Origin: an uncultured Cyclobacteriaceae bacterium
GTDB lineage: Bacteria; Bacteroidota; Bacteroidia; Cytophagales; Cyclobacteriaceae
Direction: 5' to 3'
Assembly (NCBI GenBank): GCA_937146645.1
Contig: CAKZRQ010000030.1
Coordinates: forward strand, 62,001 to 126,000
Length of the DNA: 64,000 nt
Of this stretch, positions 1-9,060 are shown in pieces. Below the pieces are notes generated by a model. That model saw only the letters and a program-made list of their open reading frames with translations. It was not told the DNA's origin and did not search any database. The translations under genes and the position numbers were made by a program. Each line of letters opens with the position of its first letter. The stretch's first letter is position 1.

Positions 1-833
1 CTGTCCTGGAGTGCATCATAAATAGTCACAGATGGGCTGCTGAGGTTTCTCACACCGATCACTTTTCCATGATCTTGCTTGTATTCTTTATCCTCCACCA
101 TCTTTAAAGCTGCAAAGGCATCACCTTTCTCGGTCCAGTTTAAGGAGCGATAAGTAGCCTTATCTGAGTCCAAAACGGTGGTGCTCTTAGCTGCCAAATT
201 CATCAGGTAAAGGCCATTTCCATAGGCATTGGCCCCATCAACTGCATAAGCGAGATGCGTCCCTTCCTTATTGAAACTGAACTCTGTTACATTTCCTAAA
301 AGCTGTCCTTTTTCCGTATTCAAGTCATACAGCAAAAGGTCTGAGCCCTTAGCCTTGCCATTTCCATCTTTAGGAAGATTGATAGCCAAATGTGTGGCCG
401 CATCTCCATTAAACGAAAAGCTGCTTACATTTTCGAAGGTTTCTTTCTCGTCAGTGCCGAGTTTCATCAAGACCAATTTGTCTTTCGGGCCTTTTTTATC
501 CTTGGACTTTTTCTTCGAGAATTTTGGGTATTCTTTGAAAGCGATCCACTTGCTGTCGTCACTGAAGGCGATGGAAGGAAAATTCGTATGGCCAATATCA
601 AAGGTCTTCTTGGAATCAGGGTCACCTATTTTTTGAAGAATTACTTCCCCATTATCCTCCGAAGCAATCATCCCATAGGCGATCCATTGCCCATCAGGAG
701 TAATCTTAAAGGTGTTCCCTTGCATGTATTTCCATGTTGGGATGTCCTTCCATGTGATGCCCTTTTTTTCTTGGGCTATCGCAAAGCTTCCAAAGAAAAT
801 TAGAAAGCTAAGAAAGAGTAGTTGTTTCCGCAT
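1..833 (-). CDS. Probable S9-family peptidase, N-terminal part only (runs off window)
   Basis: The frame is open from the ATG at 833 to the window edge, about 277 codons with no stop. The N-terminus is a signal peptide (MRKQLLFLSFLIFFGSFAIA, then QEKKG). The mature part has repeated blade-like segments such as KITPDGQWIAYGM, SIAFSDDSKWIAFKEY, EFSFNKEGTHLAYAV and SLNWTEKGDAFAAL, which is the pattern of the beta-propeller domain of dipeptidyl-peptidase/prolyl-oligopeptidase exopeptidases. A lysine-rich insert lies near residues 95-110. The catalytic alpha/beta-hydrolase half would be outside the window, so the peptidase call is inference from the propeller and export signal. A TolB-like propeller protein is the alternative. 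It is probably periplasmic. I saw no promoter in the 104-base gap upstream. Confidence 0.6.
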   Translation of the reverse strand, partial: MRKQLLFLSFLIFFGSFAIAQEKKGITWKDIPTWKYMQGNTFKITPDGQWIAYGMIASEDNGEVILQKIGDPDSKKTFDIGHTNFPSIAFSDDSKWIAFKEYPKFSKKKSKDKKGPKDKLVLMKLGTDEKETFENVSSFSFNGDAATHLAINLPKDGNGKAKGSDLLLYDLNTEKGQLLGNVTEFSFNKEGTHLAYAVDGANAYGNGLYLMNLAAKSTTVLDSDKATYRSLNWTEKGDAFAALKMVEDKEYKQDHGKVIGVRNLSSPSVTIYDALQD

Positions 834-937
834 AGTTGTTCGTTTTTTCGAGCACGGAAAATAGGGAAAAAGTGCTACTTCTCCGATCTGCAGGCAAGAA
901 GAGGGAGAAATTATTCTTCAAATGGAAATTATCCACT

Positions 938-3900
938 TCAGAGCAATAATCTTCTTTGCTCCTCTGGCTTTAGTTTTTGGAATCTGAAGTAAGCGAGTAC
1001 TGAAATAACTATCAAAATTATGGTCAGTACATAGACCCAAAATGGAACTGGTACCGGGTCACCTTTGGCGTAGCTATGTAATCCCGAGAGGTAGTAATTC
1101 ACCCCAAAGGATGTCATGATGATGGAGCCAAATGCCCAAAGACTGGCAAGATTATAAATGATTGAGCTTCGCGTTCCAGGGATTAATCGCAAGTGAAGTA
1201 CCACTGCATAAACAAGGATAGAAATCAAAGCCCATGTTTCTTTGGGGTCCCAGGCCCAGTATCTTCCCCAGCTCTCATTCGCCCAGACGCCGCCCAAAAA
1301 TGTTCCGATGGTAAGAAGAAATAAACCTATCGTAATGGATAACTCATTCACTACGATCAACTCTTTCATGGAAAGCCACCATCTGGAATTAGGATTTACC
1401 GGTTTCAGAATGAGTAAACAGAGACTGAGCAATGCAATTATCGCCGATAGGGCCAAAGGGGCATAGCCACTCACAATTATGGCCACATGGATTTTCAACC
1501 AATAGGAGTGAAGTACCGGCATCAGATTGGTGATTTCCGGATTCAGCCAGTCTAAAAATCCGACAAAAAGCAGGGTTCCTGAGAATAGGAGTGCCAGAGG
1601 GATGGTGAATTTGGACTTACTCGAAAAAATCAATCCAAAAAGTAAAATCCCCCATGCCACAAAAACCATCATTTCAAATCCATCGCTCCATGGCGGATGC
1701 TTTGCAATGTACCATCTTAAGGCTAGATGAAAGGTGAATACCCCCCATCCAATCCAGCTTAATATTGAGCCTGTTTTCCAAAGCACATGCAAGACTTTTC
1801 CCGATTTAAAAAGTCGGATGATTCCCAAAATCAACATGACCAGTCCAAGTAACCAGAAGATCCCAAATAGCCTGTTTCCCAGGTTTAATTGGTTGTAAAG
1901 GAGCTCCCCTCTGATTTCTTTTTCGCTTGGATAGACTTTTTCTCCGGCCTTTTGCTGATAGAGCGAAATATATCCAAGAGCCTCATCAGCGCTGGTCCAT
2001 TCACCTGTTTGGATGCCTTCATTTAATCCAGCCAGGTAGAGTTTACCGATATTTTTTACGAAGATTCCATCTTCCTCTTCAAATCCTTCAGCAAATTGAT
2101 TGCTGGTATACCAGGTTTGATTGTCGTCTAGTCGATTAGGATAGAGCCTTAGGAAATCTCCAATGAGCACAGCATAGAAGATATTGAATCGCTCATCAGT
2201 TTTCAGAAGCTCCTTATGGGATTCGTTTCGTTGGGAAGGCTTGAGCAGATTCGCTTTCTCCACCAGATCGGACAGCAGATAATTTCCTTCTTCATCAATA
2301 AAATCCGTGAAGCTTAGCTTTTCAGCCGGTTCCTTGCCGAGGACTTCGAAAGCCTCCAAAGATTTTTCTTTATCGATTTTTATCAGGGGCAATTCACTGA
2401 ACTCAGCAGGCATTAGCTGTACGGCCAAAAGAAACTGTTCAGGACTTAGACTGTGCGGTATTTCACCAAAATCAAATTCAATCCGAGTCCTTCCATTCAG
2501 TTTCCTGGCGATTTCATTCGCCAGTGTATTTAGTGGCTTCATTCTACCGTCCAGATCCTGAACTATAAGCTTACCATAATCATTAGCCTTTTCTACGGGT
2601 ACTAAAAATGGTGGACTATCAGGTTGCTTTGCATTTCCGGTGGCCATGCTCGCTAAAGCAAGGATGATTGTAGCGGCTGTTTTAGCTGAGATTTGTTGAA
2701 GCTTTTTTTGAAGAATCTGGAAGCGGCTTCCTGGTGCAAAAAGAGTCAGGAACATGCCCAGACCCAAAAGGAAATAGCCAAGATAGGTCAGGTAGGTTCC
2801 AGGGCGATCCTGATTAATGGAAAGTACAGTTCCCCTTTCATCAGAGTCATAAGAGCTTTGGTAGAAGCGGTAACCTTTGTGATCGAGCACGTTGTTCATG
2901 AAAATCCGATAGGGCCATTCCTCTCCCTCATCCATGATCATGACTTCACTTGCATAGCTTTCCGGGCTTTGGGATCCGGGATATCGTTCAAGTTCGAAGG
3001 CATTTAGATGCAAGGCGAAAGGCAATTGCTTTGCCATAGGCCCATAAGTGAAGTGATAGGTCTTTCCTTCCACATCAAAGCCTAACCATTTAGGTTTGTA
3101 GCTCACATTTGGAAAAAATCCGGATTGAAGAGTCTTTCCGTTTTCATCGTGAACTGAAATTCGGAGTCCATCCGGAAAGTTTTCAGCCAGCTTCTCATCC
3201 GTTTCAGGAATGACATCCACACGCACATTTTCCTGAATGGACCTAATGACAAAAGCTCCATTGTCCCACTGGTAAAGCGATCTCAGCTTGAGCTCCTGGG
3301 GTTCATTTTCATGTATAGCACCAATTTGCTGAGTGGCCATTTCCATTACTTGCAAATGCAAAGCTGAGCTAACCATCCAGGTTGAGTCTTCTTTCCAGAT
3401 TTGGATATCAGAAGTTGAGCTTTGGCCTACGGCCAAATTCAATCCTCCAACATTCAAGGAGGTTCCCGGTTCGATCACCTGATCATTTCGGCTTCCCCCT
3501 TTCAAAAAGGAAATCTCGATCAAGGTTTGATCACCTTCGACAAAAATCTCCTTGGCAGCGGAGACATACTCCTCAAGTTTCACTTTGACTTCATGGCCAT
3601 CGAGGTTCATGGCGTAAGTGAGAGGTTTGAAAGTTTTGGAGGTCACAGCAATATCTTCCGCAAACATGACCTCCAGATCACCCTCAATTTGAATATACTT
3701 CTCGGCGGTGTAATACGTGTTTTCAGAATTTCCGGTTAGAATATGAATCACACCTTCTTTTCCAAAGATTCGGGTGACTCCGGCTCCAATGATAATGATG
3801 ATAAAGGCGACATGGAAAATGCCCAAGGGAAGCTTTCCTTTAGAAAAAAGCCTGTAATCCTTGATATGAAAGATGAAATTGATACACAACCAAACCATCA

Positions 3901-4045
3901 TCAACTCAAACCACCATGCCTCATAAAAGAGGGCTCTCGCTACTGCCGTGCCGTGATCATTCTCTACAAATGTGGCTACACCCATGGTGGCAGCCAACAG
4001 GAAAATCAGCAGCATCGACACCTTGGTCGATACTAAAAATTTCAT
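938..4045 (-). CDS. ccsBA: Fused cytochrome c synthase CcsB-CcsA (ResB-CcsA), NrfI-like
   Basis: A 1035-residue integral membrane protein that would translocate heme and attach it to apocytochromes c (System II). The N-terminal part (about 1-430) is ResB/CcsB-like, with membrane segments near residues 10-30, 45-60 and 75-95, a large extracytoplasmic region, and a further helix near 420. The C-terminal third has many helices and the CcsA tryptophan-rich signature WGRYWAWDPKETWALI, which binds heme. Between them lies a soluble insert (about residues 455-700) beginning near DGRMKPLNTLANEIARKL. It is the last gene of the nrf operon, 11 bases after the porin gene, and is well placed to mature the nine hemes of NrfH and NrfA. 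The fused layout matches the NrfI type of epsilonproteobacterial nrf operons. The function of the insert is unknown to me. Confidence 0.9.
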   Translation of the reverse strand: MKFLVSTKVSMLLIFLLAATMGVATFVENDHGTAVARALFYEAWWFELMMVWLCINFIFHIKDYRLFSKGKLPLGIFHVAFIIIIIGAGVTRIFGKEGVIHILTGNSENTYYTAEKYIQIEGDLEVMFAEDIAVTSKTFKPLTYAMNLDGHEVKVKLEEYVSAAKEIFVEGDQTLIEISFLKGGSRNDQVIEPGTSLNVGGLNLAVGQSSTSDIQIWKEDSTWMVSSALHLQVMEMATQQIGAIHENEPQELKLRSLYQWDNGAFVIRSIQENVRVDVIPETDEKLAENFPDGLRISVHDENGKTLQSGFFPNVSYKPKWLGFDVEGKTYHFTYGPMAKQLPFALHLNAFELERYPGSQSPESYASEVMIMDEGEEWPYRIFMNNVLDHKGYRFYQSSYDSDERGTVLSINQDRPGTYLTYLGYFLLGLGMFLTLFAPGSRFQILQKKLQQISAKTAATIILALASMATGNAKQPDSPPFLVPVEKANDYGKLIVQDLDGRMKPLNTLANEIARKLNGRTRIEFDFGEIPHSLSPEQFLLAVQLMPAEFSELPLIKIDKEKSLEAFEVLGKEPAEKLSFTDFIDEEGNYLLSDLVEKANLLKPSQRNESHKELLKTDERFNIFYAVLIGDFLRLYPNRLDDNQTWYTSNQFAEGFEEEDGIFVKNIGKLYLAGLNEGIQTGEWTSADEALGYISLYQQKAGEKVYPSEKEIRGELLYNQLNLGNRLFGIFWLLGLVMLILGIIRLFKSGKVLHVLWKTGSILSWIGWGVFTFHLALRWYIAKHPPWSDGFEMMVFVAWGILLFGLIFSSKSKFTIPLALLFSGTLLFVGFLDWLNPEITNLMPVLHSYWLKIHVAIIVSGYAPLALSAIIALLSLCLLILKPVNPNSRWWLSMKELIVVNELSITIGLFLLTIGTFLGGVWANESWGRYWAWDPKETWALISILVYAVVLHLRLIPGTRSSIIYNLASLWAFGSIIMTSFGVNYYLSGLHSYAKGDPVPVPFWVYVLTIILIVISVLAYFRFQKLKPEEQRRLLL

Positions 4046-4056
4046 TTAATCTATGT

Positions 4057-5373
4057 TTATAGAGGTACTCCAATGAATTTTGCTTTGTTATTAGGTCGGA
4101 AAACGAACATCACGTAAGCCCAATTTTGAGTTCCTTTCAGGGTTCCATTGTTCTGGAAAGCCTCAAAAGTGTCGGAAGCAAAGTACTGGCTATACCCGCC
4201 CTGAATCGAAATGGACTCACTGATTACTTTTCCGATGGTCAAATCTATTTCCGACCCGAACCCACCATCCAGCTCCTGACCCGAGCTTCCTTCGCTGAGA
4301 ATAGTAGCCGCGCTTGAGAAGTTGTGATAATCTCCTTGTATCCAGAAGGTAGGAGAAAAGTTATAGCGAGTTCGTAAATAAATATCATTTAGGCCCACAG
4401 TATTAAAATGGTTACCTACGTAGAATAGGTCCATAAAACCATTCACCGCATGATTAGTGCCGAAAAGAGGGGAAAAGGATCGGTTTTTATCAGTTTCATC
4501 TGTAGCAGTGCCGCTTAGCAATTCATATCCCAGTGTGGCTTTATATCCCGAACCTTTTTCTTGATTTTCTGAAATGGTTTGGGTTAATGAGATACCTAAA
4601 TCGTAAGCGCTGACTGATTTACCAGTTACATCTTTTCCAAATTGGGAATAAAATTGAGCTTTAATAACTGTTCTTTCAAAGGCGATATTGAATGTCGGAA
4701 TCGCTAGTGTTTGCATATAACGGATACCCTCATCGGTCACATTCCCATTGTCATCCATTTCTACATATTGGCGTCCATCATTCCAGAATAGCAAGGCGTA
4801 GGTCAGTTTTCCAGCTTTATTTTGAAATCGTATCATCTGAGCCGCCTTGTATTGACTTGGTGTGGTAAAGGTATTGCCACTGTTCATCTGACCATCTTGA
4901 TTAAAGCCAGCACCGAAATGAAGTTTTGAGTCTCCTTTCTCATACTTTGCCAGGGCAAAATCATGAGATCTCGCTTGTAAGGCCCAGTCTAGATTCCCTA
5001 GAAATCTGGCATTATCATAATTGAGCTCTTGACGTCCCAATTTGAGGTTCCAGTATTCTCCAAAGCTGACTTCGGCCCAAGCTTCATGGACTGAAAGGAA
5101 TCCGTCAGAGATATTTGCTGTAGAGGTGCTGCCCCAGGTACGAACATCTTGCACGCTCATGAAGAAGTTTAGCCTGTCAATTTTATAGCTGGCCTCTAGC
5201 CTTGCCCGATGAGCTATAAATCCTGCCGGATCTTGCCCCTCGCCAATTAGCTGACCATATCCATTCCTAAATTCGCTTCGAATTAACATCTGTCCATTCA
5301 AATTGAATTGCGCATAGGCAGGTAGAGCCAGACATCCCAAAAGGACTACTAAAAGAATTCCAAATCGTCTCAT
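4057..5373 (-). CDS. Outer membrane beta-barrel porin, alginate-export-like, in nrf operon
   Basis: A 438-residue exported protein with a clear signal peptide (MRRFGILLVVLLGCLALPAYA, cut before QFNLNGQ). The rest alternates polar and aromatic residues as in a beta-barrel and carries motifs typical of the alginate_exp porin family: AHRARLEASYKIDRLNFFMSVQD, then EAWAEVSFGEYWNLKLGRQEL, and NARFLGNLDWALQARSHD. It lies between nrfA (15-base gap) and ccsBA (11-base gap) on the same strand, so it is probably co-transcribed. Family naming would suggest polysaccharide export. The context suggests instead an outer membrane channel for small anions such as nitrite, which is inference. The final residues do not end in the usual aromatic residue of many barrels. 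Confidence 0.75.
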   Translation of the reverse strand: MRRFGILLVVLLGCLALPAYAQFNLNGQMLIRSEFRNGYGQLIGEGQDPAGFIAHRARLEASYKIDRLNFFMSVQDVRTWGSTSTANISDGFLSVHEAWAEVSFGEYWNLKLGRQELNYDNARFLGNLDWALQARSHDFALAKYEKGDSKLHFGAGFNQDGQMNSGNTFTTPSQYKAAQMIRFQNKAGKLTYALLFWNDGRQYVEMDDNGNVTDEGIRYMQTLAIPTFNIAFERTVIKAQFYSQFGKDVTGKSVSAYDLGISLTQTISENQEKGSGYKATLGYELLSGTATDETDKNRSFSPLFGTNHAVNGFMDLFYVGNHFNTVGLNDIYLRTRYNFSPTFWIQGDYHNFSSAATILSEGSSGQELDGGFGSEIDLTIGKVISESISIQGGYSQYFASDTFEAFQNNGTLKGTQNWAYVMFVFRPNNKAKFIGVPL

Positions 5374-5388
5374 GAGAAGAAGCAGAGG

Positions 5389-6882
5389 TTAGTTACTGCT
5401 AATAGTCTGAATAGGTTTTTTTGATTCCCGCTCTTTACCTTCTTTTAGCCAGGAGGGGACCACTTGCTCCAAAAACTCTTCCTTCGCTGCAAAGTCCTTT
5501 TCAATGTCGAACCCAATATATTCTTGAAGAGCTTCTTTCGAAGTGAAATCTGGCATTTCCACTGGCTGGTTGTAACCGAGGTCTGCCAATAGTCTGGCAA
5601 GTTCAATTCGCGTGTCTTGAATCAAAGAAGTTCCGGAAGTAACTACTCGACTGGTTTCTAATGGGGCATGGAACGCTGCACCATGCGAAGCCACTGAATA
5701 ATCCCACCTCCACTGGGCATGCCGGATTCCCATTTGGATGGGCTTCATCTGCTCTTCTGTCGCTCCCAACTCCCAAGCTTTAGCTGCTTCGATATGAGCC
5801 ATGGCGATAAGTCTCTGAAGCTTTCGGCTGCCTTCTTTGATTTTGCTTTGACGCTCGTAAACATCAGAAACAAGAGCATCAACTTTTTCCCTGTGGCATA
5901 CAAAGCAGCTATTCTCAACATTGCTCAAAGGTGATCCAATGTGGTGATTAGTGAATTTTTGTCCTCCTTCTGTCTGATAAGGCATATGGCAATCTGCACA
6001 GCTTACTCCACGCTTCGCGTGAACTCCCATATTGTATAGTTCGAAATCCGGGTGCTGGGCTTTTAGCATTGGAGTCTTGCTTAGCGGGTTCACCCAATCT
6101 GCAAATTCGATATTATCGAAATATGCCTCCATGGATTCCACATCCATTCCGTCTTTCCAGGGGAAGGTCAGGTAATTGGCTCCAGGAGCATCTTCTTTAG
6201 TCTTGTCAAAGTAATACTCAACATGGCATTGCGCACAAACTAAGGATCTCATCTCCTGATGTGATGCCTGATTGATGTCCTTACCCATGGCCTCATAAGC
6301 TTCAATTAGAGCTGGGCGAGTGATGGTTAATTTCATGGTTTCTGGATTATGGCAATCGGCACAACCTATCGGATTGATTACTTCAGCTCCTAAATCAGAC
6401 CACTTTCCGGTATAGTATTCTGCAACCCCCATTTCGCTCATGAGCCTTGGAACATCTGGGCTTTTACAGGTCCAGCAGGTACTCGGCATCGGACCTTCGC
6501 CAGCTTCCATTGGTGCTCCAGTCCGAAGAGTTTCATGGATATCGGAAATGGCGTAAGCATGCCCTTTTGGAGCATTGTAATCTTTACTGAAACCATAGCC
6601 TGCCCAAAGAATGACTAGTTCAGGATCTGTTTCCAGCATGTCGTGATGACCGCTGGTTCCATAAAGACTTCGGAAGGTAGTATCCTGAGTCTTCATGTAG
6701 GATTGATACTGTCGGGGATAGTTTTCACCCCAAACCGAATCTCTCGGCTCTATTCCCTCTAACACAACTTTCGGCTGGTAGGCATATTTTGCTTCAGACC
6801 TTCTGTCCATGATATTCAGGGCCAGTAAGGCGAGCAGAAAAACAATTACGATTGTACCTACAAAAAGAATCCAGTTTTTCAT
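5389..6882 (-). CDS. nrfA: Ammonia-forming cytochrome c nitrite reductase NrfA
   Basis: Reduces nitrite to ammonium with six electrons, in the periplasm at the cytoplasmic membrane. Five heme sites are visible: the diagnostic active-site CWTCK at residues 136-140, where lysine replaces histidine as heme ligand, and CADCH (174-178), CAQCH (216-220), CADCH (295-299) and CFVCH (326-330). One hydrophobic N-terminal helix (about 3-23) serves as signal or membrane anchor. Length 497 is normal for the family. Its ATG overlaps the nrfH stop by four bases (ATGA), so translation is coupled, as expected for a NrfHA complex in which NrfH passes electrons from menaquinol. Confidence 0.97.
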   Translation of the reverse strand: MKNWILFVGTIVIVFLLALLALNIMDRRSEAKYAYQPKVVLEGIEPRDSVWGENYPRQYQSYMKTQDTTFRSLYGTSGHHDMLETDPELVILWAGYGFSKDYNAPKGHAYAISDIHETLRTGAPMEAGEGPMPSTCWTCKSPDVPRLMSEMGVAEYYTGKWSDLGAEVINPIGCADCHNPETMKLTITRPALIEAYEAMGKDINQASHQEMRSLVCAQCHVEYYFDKTKEDAPGANYLTFPWKDGMDVESMEAYFDNIEFADWVNPLSKTPMLKAQHPDFELYNMGVHAKRGVSCADCHMPYQTEGGQKFTNHHIGSPLSNVENSCFVCHREKVDALVSDVYERQSKIKEGSRKLQRLIAMAHIEAAKAWELGATEEQMKPIQMGIRHAQWRWDYSVASHGAAFHAPLETSRVVTSGTSLIQDTRIELARLLADLGYNQPVEMPDFTSKEALQEYIGFDIEKDFAAKEEFLEQVVPSWLKEGKERESKKPIQTISSN

Positions 6883-7514
6883 TTTGCTTTATTTTCTTTT
6901 GAAGATTTCATTGACTCCTCAAGCCACTGAGGAACTATGCTCAGGTCTTTTGGAGCGTATTCTTTGATGGGTTCGATTTGGTGACCTACGGAAGAAAGGC
7001 TTCTAACCTTTCCGTGAGGAACCTCCCGGTGACAATCCCAACAAGTTCTATCGGTTCTATTTGCAGTATGATCTGCGGTAAAGGCCTCCAGCTTTGCGTC
7101 AGTGACCTGATCTTGATGACAACGGATGCAATTATTTTGAATCACCTCGATGGAAGCTGGCCGAGCTCTGATTACTTCGGGTTCTGCTCTTGCAGTAAAA
7201 ACTGCCGCATGATATAAGCCATCCTTCGCTTTGAAATAATATTTACCCACAGGATTATGTGGCACATGACATGCATTGCAGTCAGCCACTTCGCGGTGAG
7301 AGCTATGGGTCCAGGTGATGTACTGAGGGGTCATGATATGACAATTCACACATGCTTGAGGGTCATCTGAAAGATAGGATGGGGCATTACTAATCTTGAT
7401 CAGGAAAAATCCAAGACCTAAAATAGCGGCCACTAAAAAAGTTGCAGCGCGTCTCCAATTATGTGGAGGGATCAAGCTATGCTCGAATAAAAATCTCTTA
7501 AAACCACTCTTCAT
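6879..7514 (-). CDS. nrfH: NrfH, tetraheme menaquinol dehydrogenase subunit of nitrite reductase
   Basis: A 211-residue NapC/NirT-type cytochrome with one N-terminal membrane helix (about residues 22-40) and four heme motifs: CVNCH (55-59), CNACH (79-83), CIRCH (129-133) and CWDCH (158-162). It takes electrons from menaquinol and passes them to NrfA. It is the first gene of the nrf operon (nrfH-nrfA-porin-ccsBA). The 245-base gap upstream separates it from a divergent gene. I found no convincing FNR or Crp box there, only an AT-rich inverted repeat at 7665-7677 (ATTAT-TTG-ATAAT) and a near-miss -7 element with a three-base rather than two-base core spacing (plus-strand CAAA-ATG-TA, about 7656-7664). 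Confidence 0.96.
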   Translation of the reverse strand: MKSGFKRFLFEHSLIPPHNWRRAATFLVAAILGLGFFLIKISNAPSYLSDDPQACVNCHIMTPQYITWTHSSHREVADCNACHVPHNPVGKYYFKAKDGLYHAAVFTARAEPEVIRARPASIEVIQNNCIRCHQDQVTDAKLEAFTADHTANRTDRTCWDCHREVPHGKVRSLSSVGHQIEPIKEYAPKDLSIVPQWLEESMKSSKENKAK

Positions 7515-7759
7515 CTACTCAGGCAGAATTATCTTAAAAATATCCTTATCTAATTTTGGAAAAAATGACAAAAATCAGTTTTTGAAATATAGAACAAGGA
7601 TGTCCATTCCAGCTCTTTAAAACATAGGATTTTGAATGTTTTAGAGAACCAGTTTCAAAATGTAATTATTTGATAATATTGAGCTGCAGGTGGGAAGCTA
7701 GTGATTCATCAATTTCTATTTTCCCTACATTTTCTTGTTTGATTTAGAACTTAAGGACA

Positions 7760-8095
7760 ATGCGTAAAATTGCGGTTATTTCATTCTTTGCTATCCAGTT
7801 TTTGATTGTCTTGATAGCGACCCAGACAGATCAGAAATATTTCGCGTGGGTACCCTATGATGAGATCGCTAAATATGAAATTGCTGTAAAACTAAATGGC
7901 GAAGAGTTATCCCCTGATCAAGTAAGACAGAGATATAAAATTCCAAAGTCTGGCTACGAGAATAGGTCTATTGCACATCTGTTTTCTTTTCTTTCCCAAT
8001 ATGAGATGACTTATGGCAAGGATGAGAATGCGAGTGTTGAAGTCATTTATTCTATCAACGGGAAAGACTCTAAAAAATGGACTTTACAAAACTGA
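7760..8095 (+). CDS. Small membrane-anchored protein of unknown function
   Basis: 111 residues with one N-terminal hydrophobic helix (IAVISFFAIQFLIVLIA) followed by a polar domain of about 85 residues with no motif I recognise. It overlaps the start of the HTTM-type gene by 19 bases, and that gene in turn overlaps the cupin gene by four, so the three appear to be translated together. The positively charged residues (MRK) sit before the helix, which puts the polar domain outside the cytoplasm. In related clusters a short protein often sits next to HTTM proteins, so a partner role is possible. That is inference. A weak promoter-like TACATTTT lies at 7726-7733. Confidence 0.7.
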   Translation: MRKIAVISFFAIQFLIVLIATQTDQKYFAWVPYDEIAKYEIAVKLNGEELSPDQVRQRYKIPKSGYENRSIAHLFSFLSQYEMTYGKDENASVEVIYSINGKDSKKWTLQN

Positions 8096-9060
8096 AGGTT
8101 TTAGAATCGGATAAATCACCAATCCCTATTTTGTTTGCGGCACGCATGCTTGTGGTTTATCTCCTATGGATCAGAGGCTTTAAAGTAATTGTTCCTCCAT
8201 TTTTACCCTTCATCCAGTCGCTGGATTCCTTAAATACGATTCCATTTCTTTATCAATTTTTGACGGTTCTTTATTGGATATGTATGTTGGGGATCCTTCT
8301 TGGCTGGAAGTTTCAAAAATGGTCTTTGGCCCTAGGATTGTTAATTATTTTTCAAATTCTAAGTTCAAAGCTCCAATATTCTACAAGCTTTTTATTCAGT
8401 GGATGCTTAATGCTTTTAATAGGATTATATAGGCCAGGGCTTGAGTGGATTTTTCGGTGGCAGATTGGGATTCTCTATTTCGGAGCAGGGTTAAATAAAC
8501 TATTACAGGATGATTGGTTGTCGGGTCAATATTTTGAAAACTTTCTAGTGAATGTTTTTCCAAACATCTTGAATGGAGAAATGGTGAAAATATTCGGGTT
8601 GGAAACCCTTTCTGTCATCCTTTCCCGACTTACTATTATGATAGAGCTAGGCCTTTGCCTCTGGGCCTTTCTTGGAAAGAAACCTTTGACTTTATTTTTT
8701 TCAATTCTGTCCTTTCATTTGTTCATGCTCGTCTTCACCTTAGGAGAGTTATCATATATATACTTCTACCTGATGGCTACAGCAGCTATTTTGATTTTAC
8801 CATGGCAAGTGAATGAGAAAAAACCGAGTTTGGATTCGGGTGTAGGAAAAAATAGATGGTTAAGGAAATCAAAGTTTTCGTTTAGACTGTCTTTAAAATC
8901 TAAAGAATATCAGCATCTTATTGAATCAAATAGCTTCGATAGCTCTCAGTTACAAAAATTTCGCTCTATTACTTTTTATAAGTTTTGCTATTTTTCAAGT
9001 ATCTGCTCTATTGTATTCTTAGCTAAATACAAGGATAAATTAATTACAATTTTAGAATGA
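8077..9060 (+). CDS. HTTM-domain multipass membrane protein (vitamin K carboxylase-like fold)
   Basis: 327 residues with several membrane helices. The stretch RWQIGILYFGAGLNKL followed by a WLSG motif resembles the HTTM family (horizontally transferred transmembrane domain), which includes bacterial relatives of gamma-glutamyl carboxylase. Residues 1-245 look like an orderly membrane domain. The last 75 residues or so are Ser/Lys/Phe-rich and less convincing, and a hydrophobic segment appears in another frame there (see findings). The region is more AT-rich than its neighbours. It overlaps both the upstream small membrane protein and the downstream cupin gene. The substrate is unknown. I would not claim carboxylase activity. 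Confidence 0.7.
   Translation: MDFTKLKVLESDKSPIPILFAARMLVVYLLWIRGFKVIVPPFLPFIQSLDSLNTIPFLYQFLTVLYWICMLGILLGWKFQKWSLALGLLIIFQILSSKLQYSTSFLFSGCLMLLIGLYRPGLEWIFRWQIGILYFGAGLNKLLQDDWLSGQYFENFLVNVFPNILNGEMVKIFGLETLSVILSRLTIMIELGLCLWAFLGKKPLTLFFSILSFHLFMLVFTLGELSYIYFYLMATAAILILPWQVNEKKPSLDSGVGKNRWLRKSKFSFRLSLKSKEYQHLIESNSFDSSQLQKFRSITFYKFCYFSSICSIVFLAKYKDKLITILE

Noticed and set aside
7515-7759. FNR/Crp box upstream of nrfH
   Set aside because: No site close enough to TTGAT-N4-ATCAA. Only an AT-rich inverted repeat is present.
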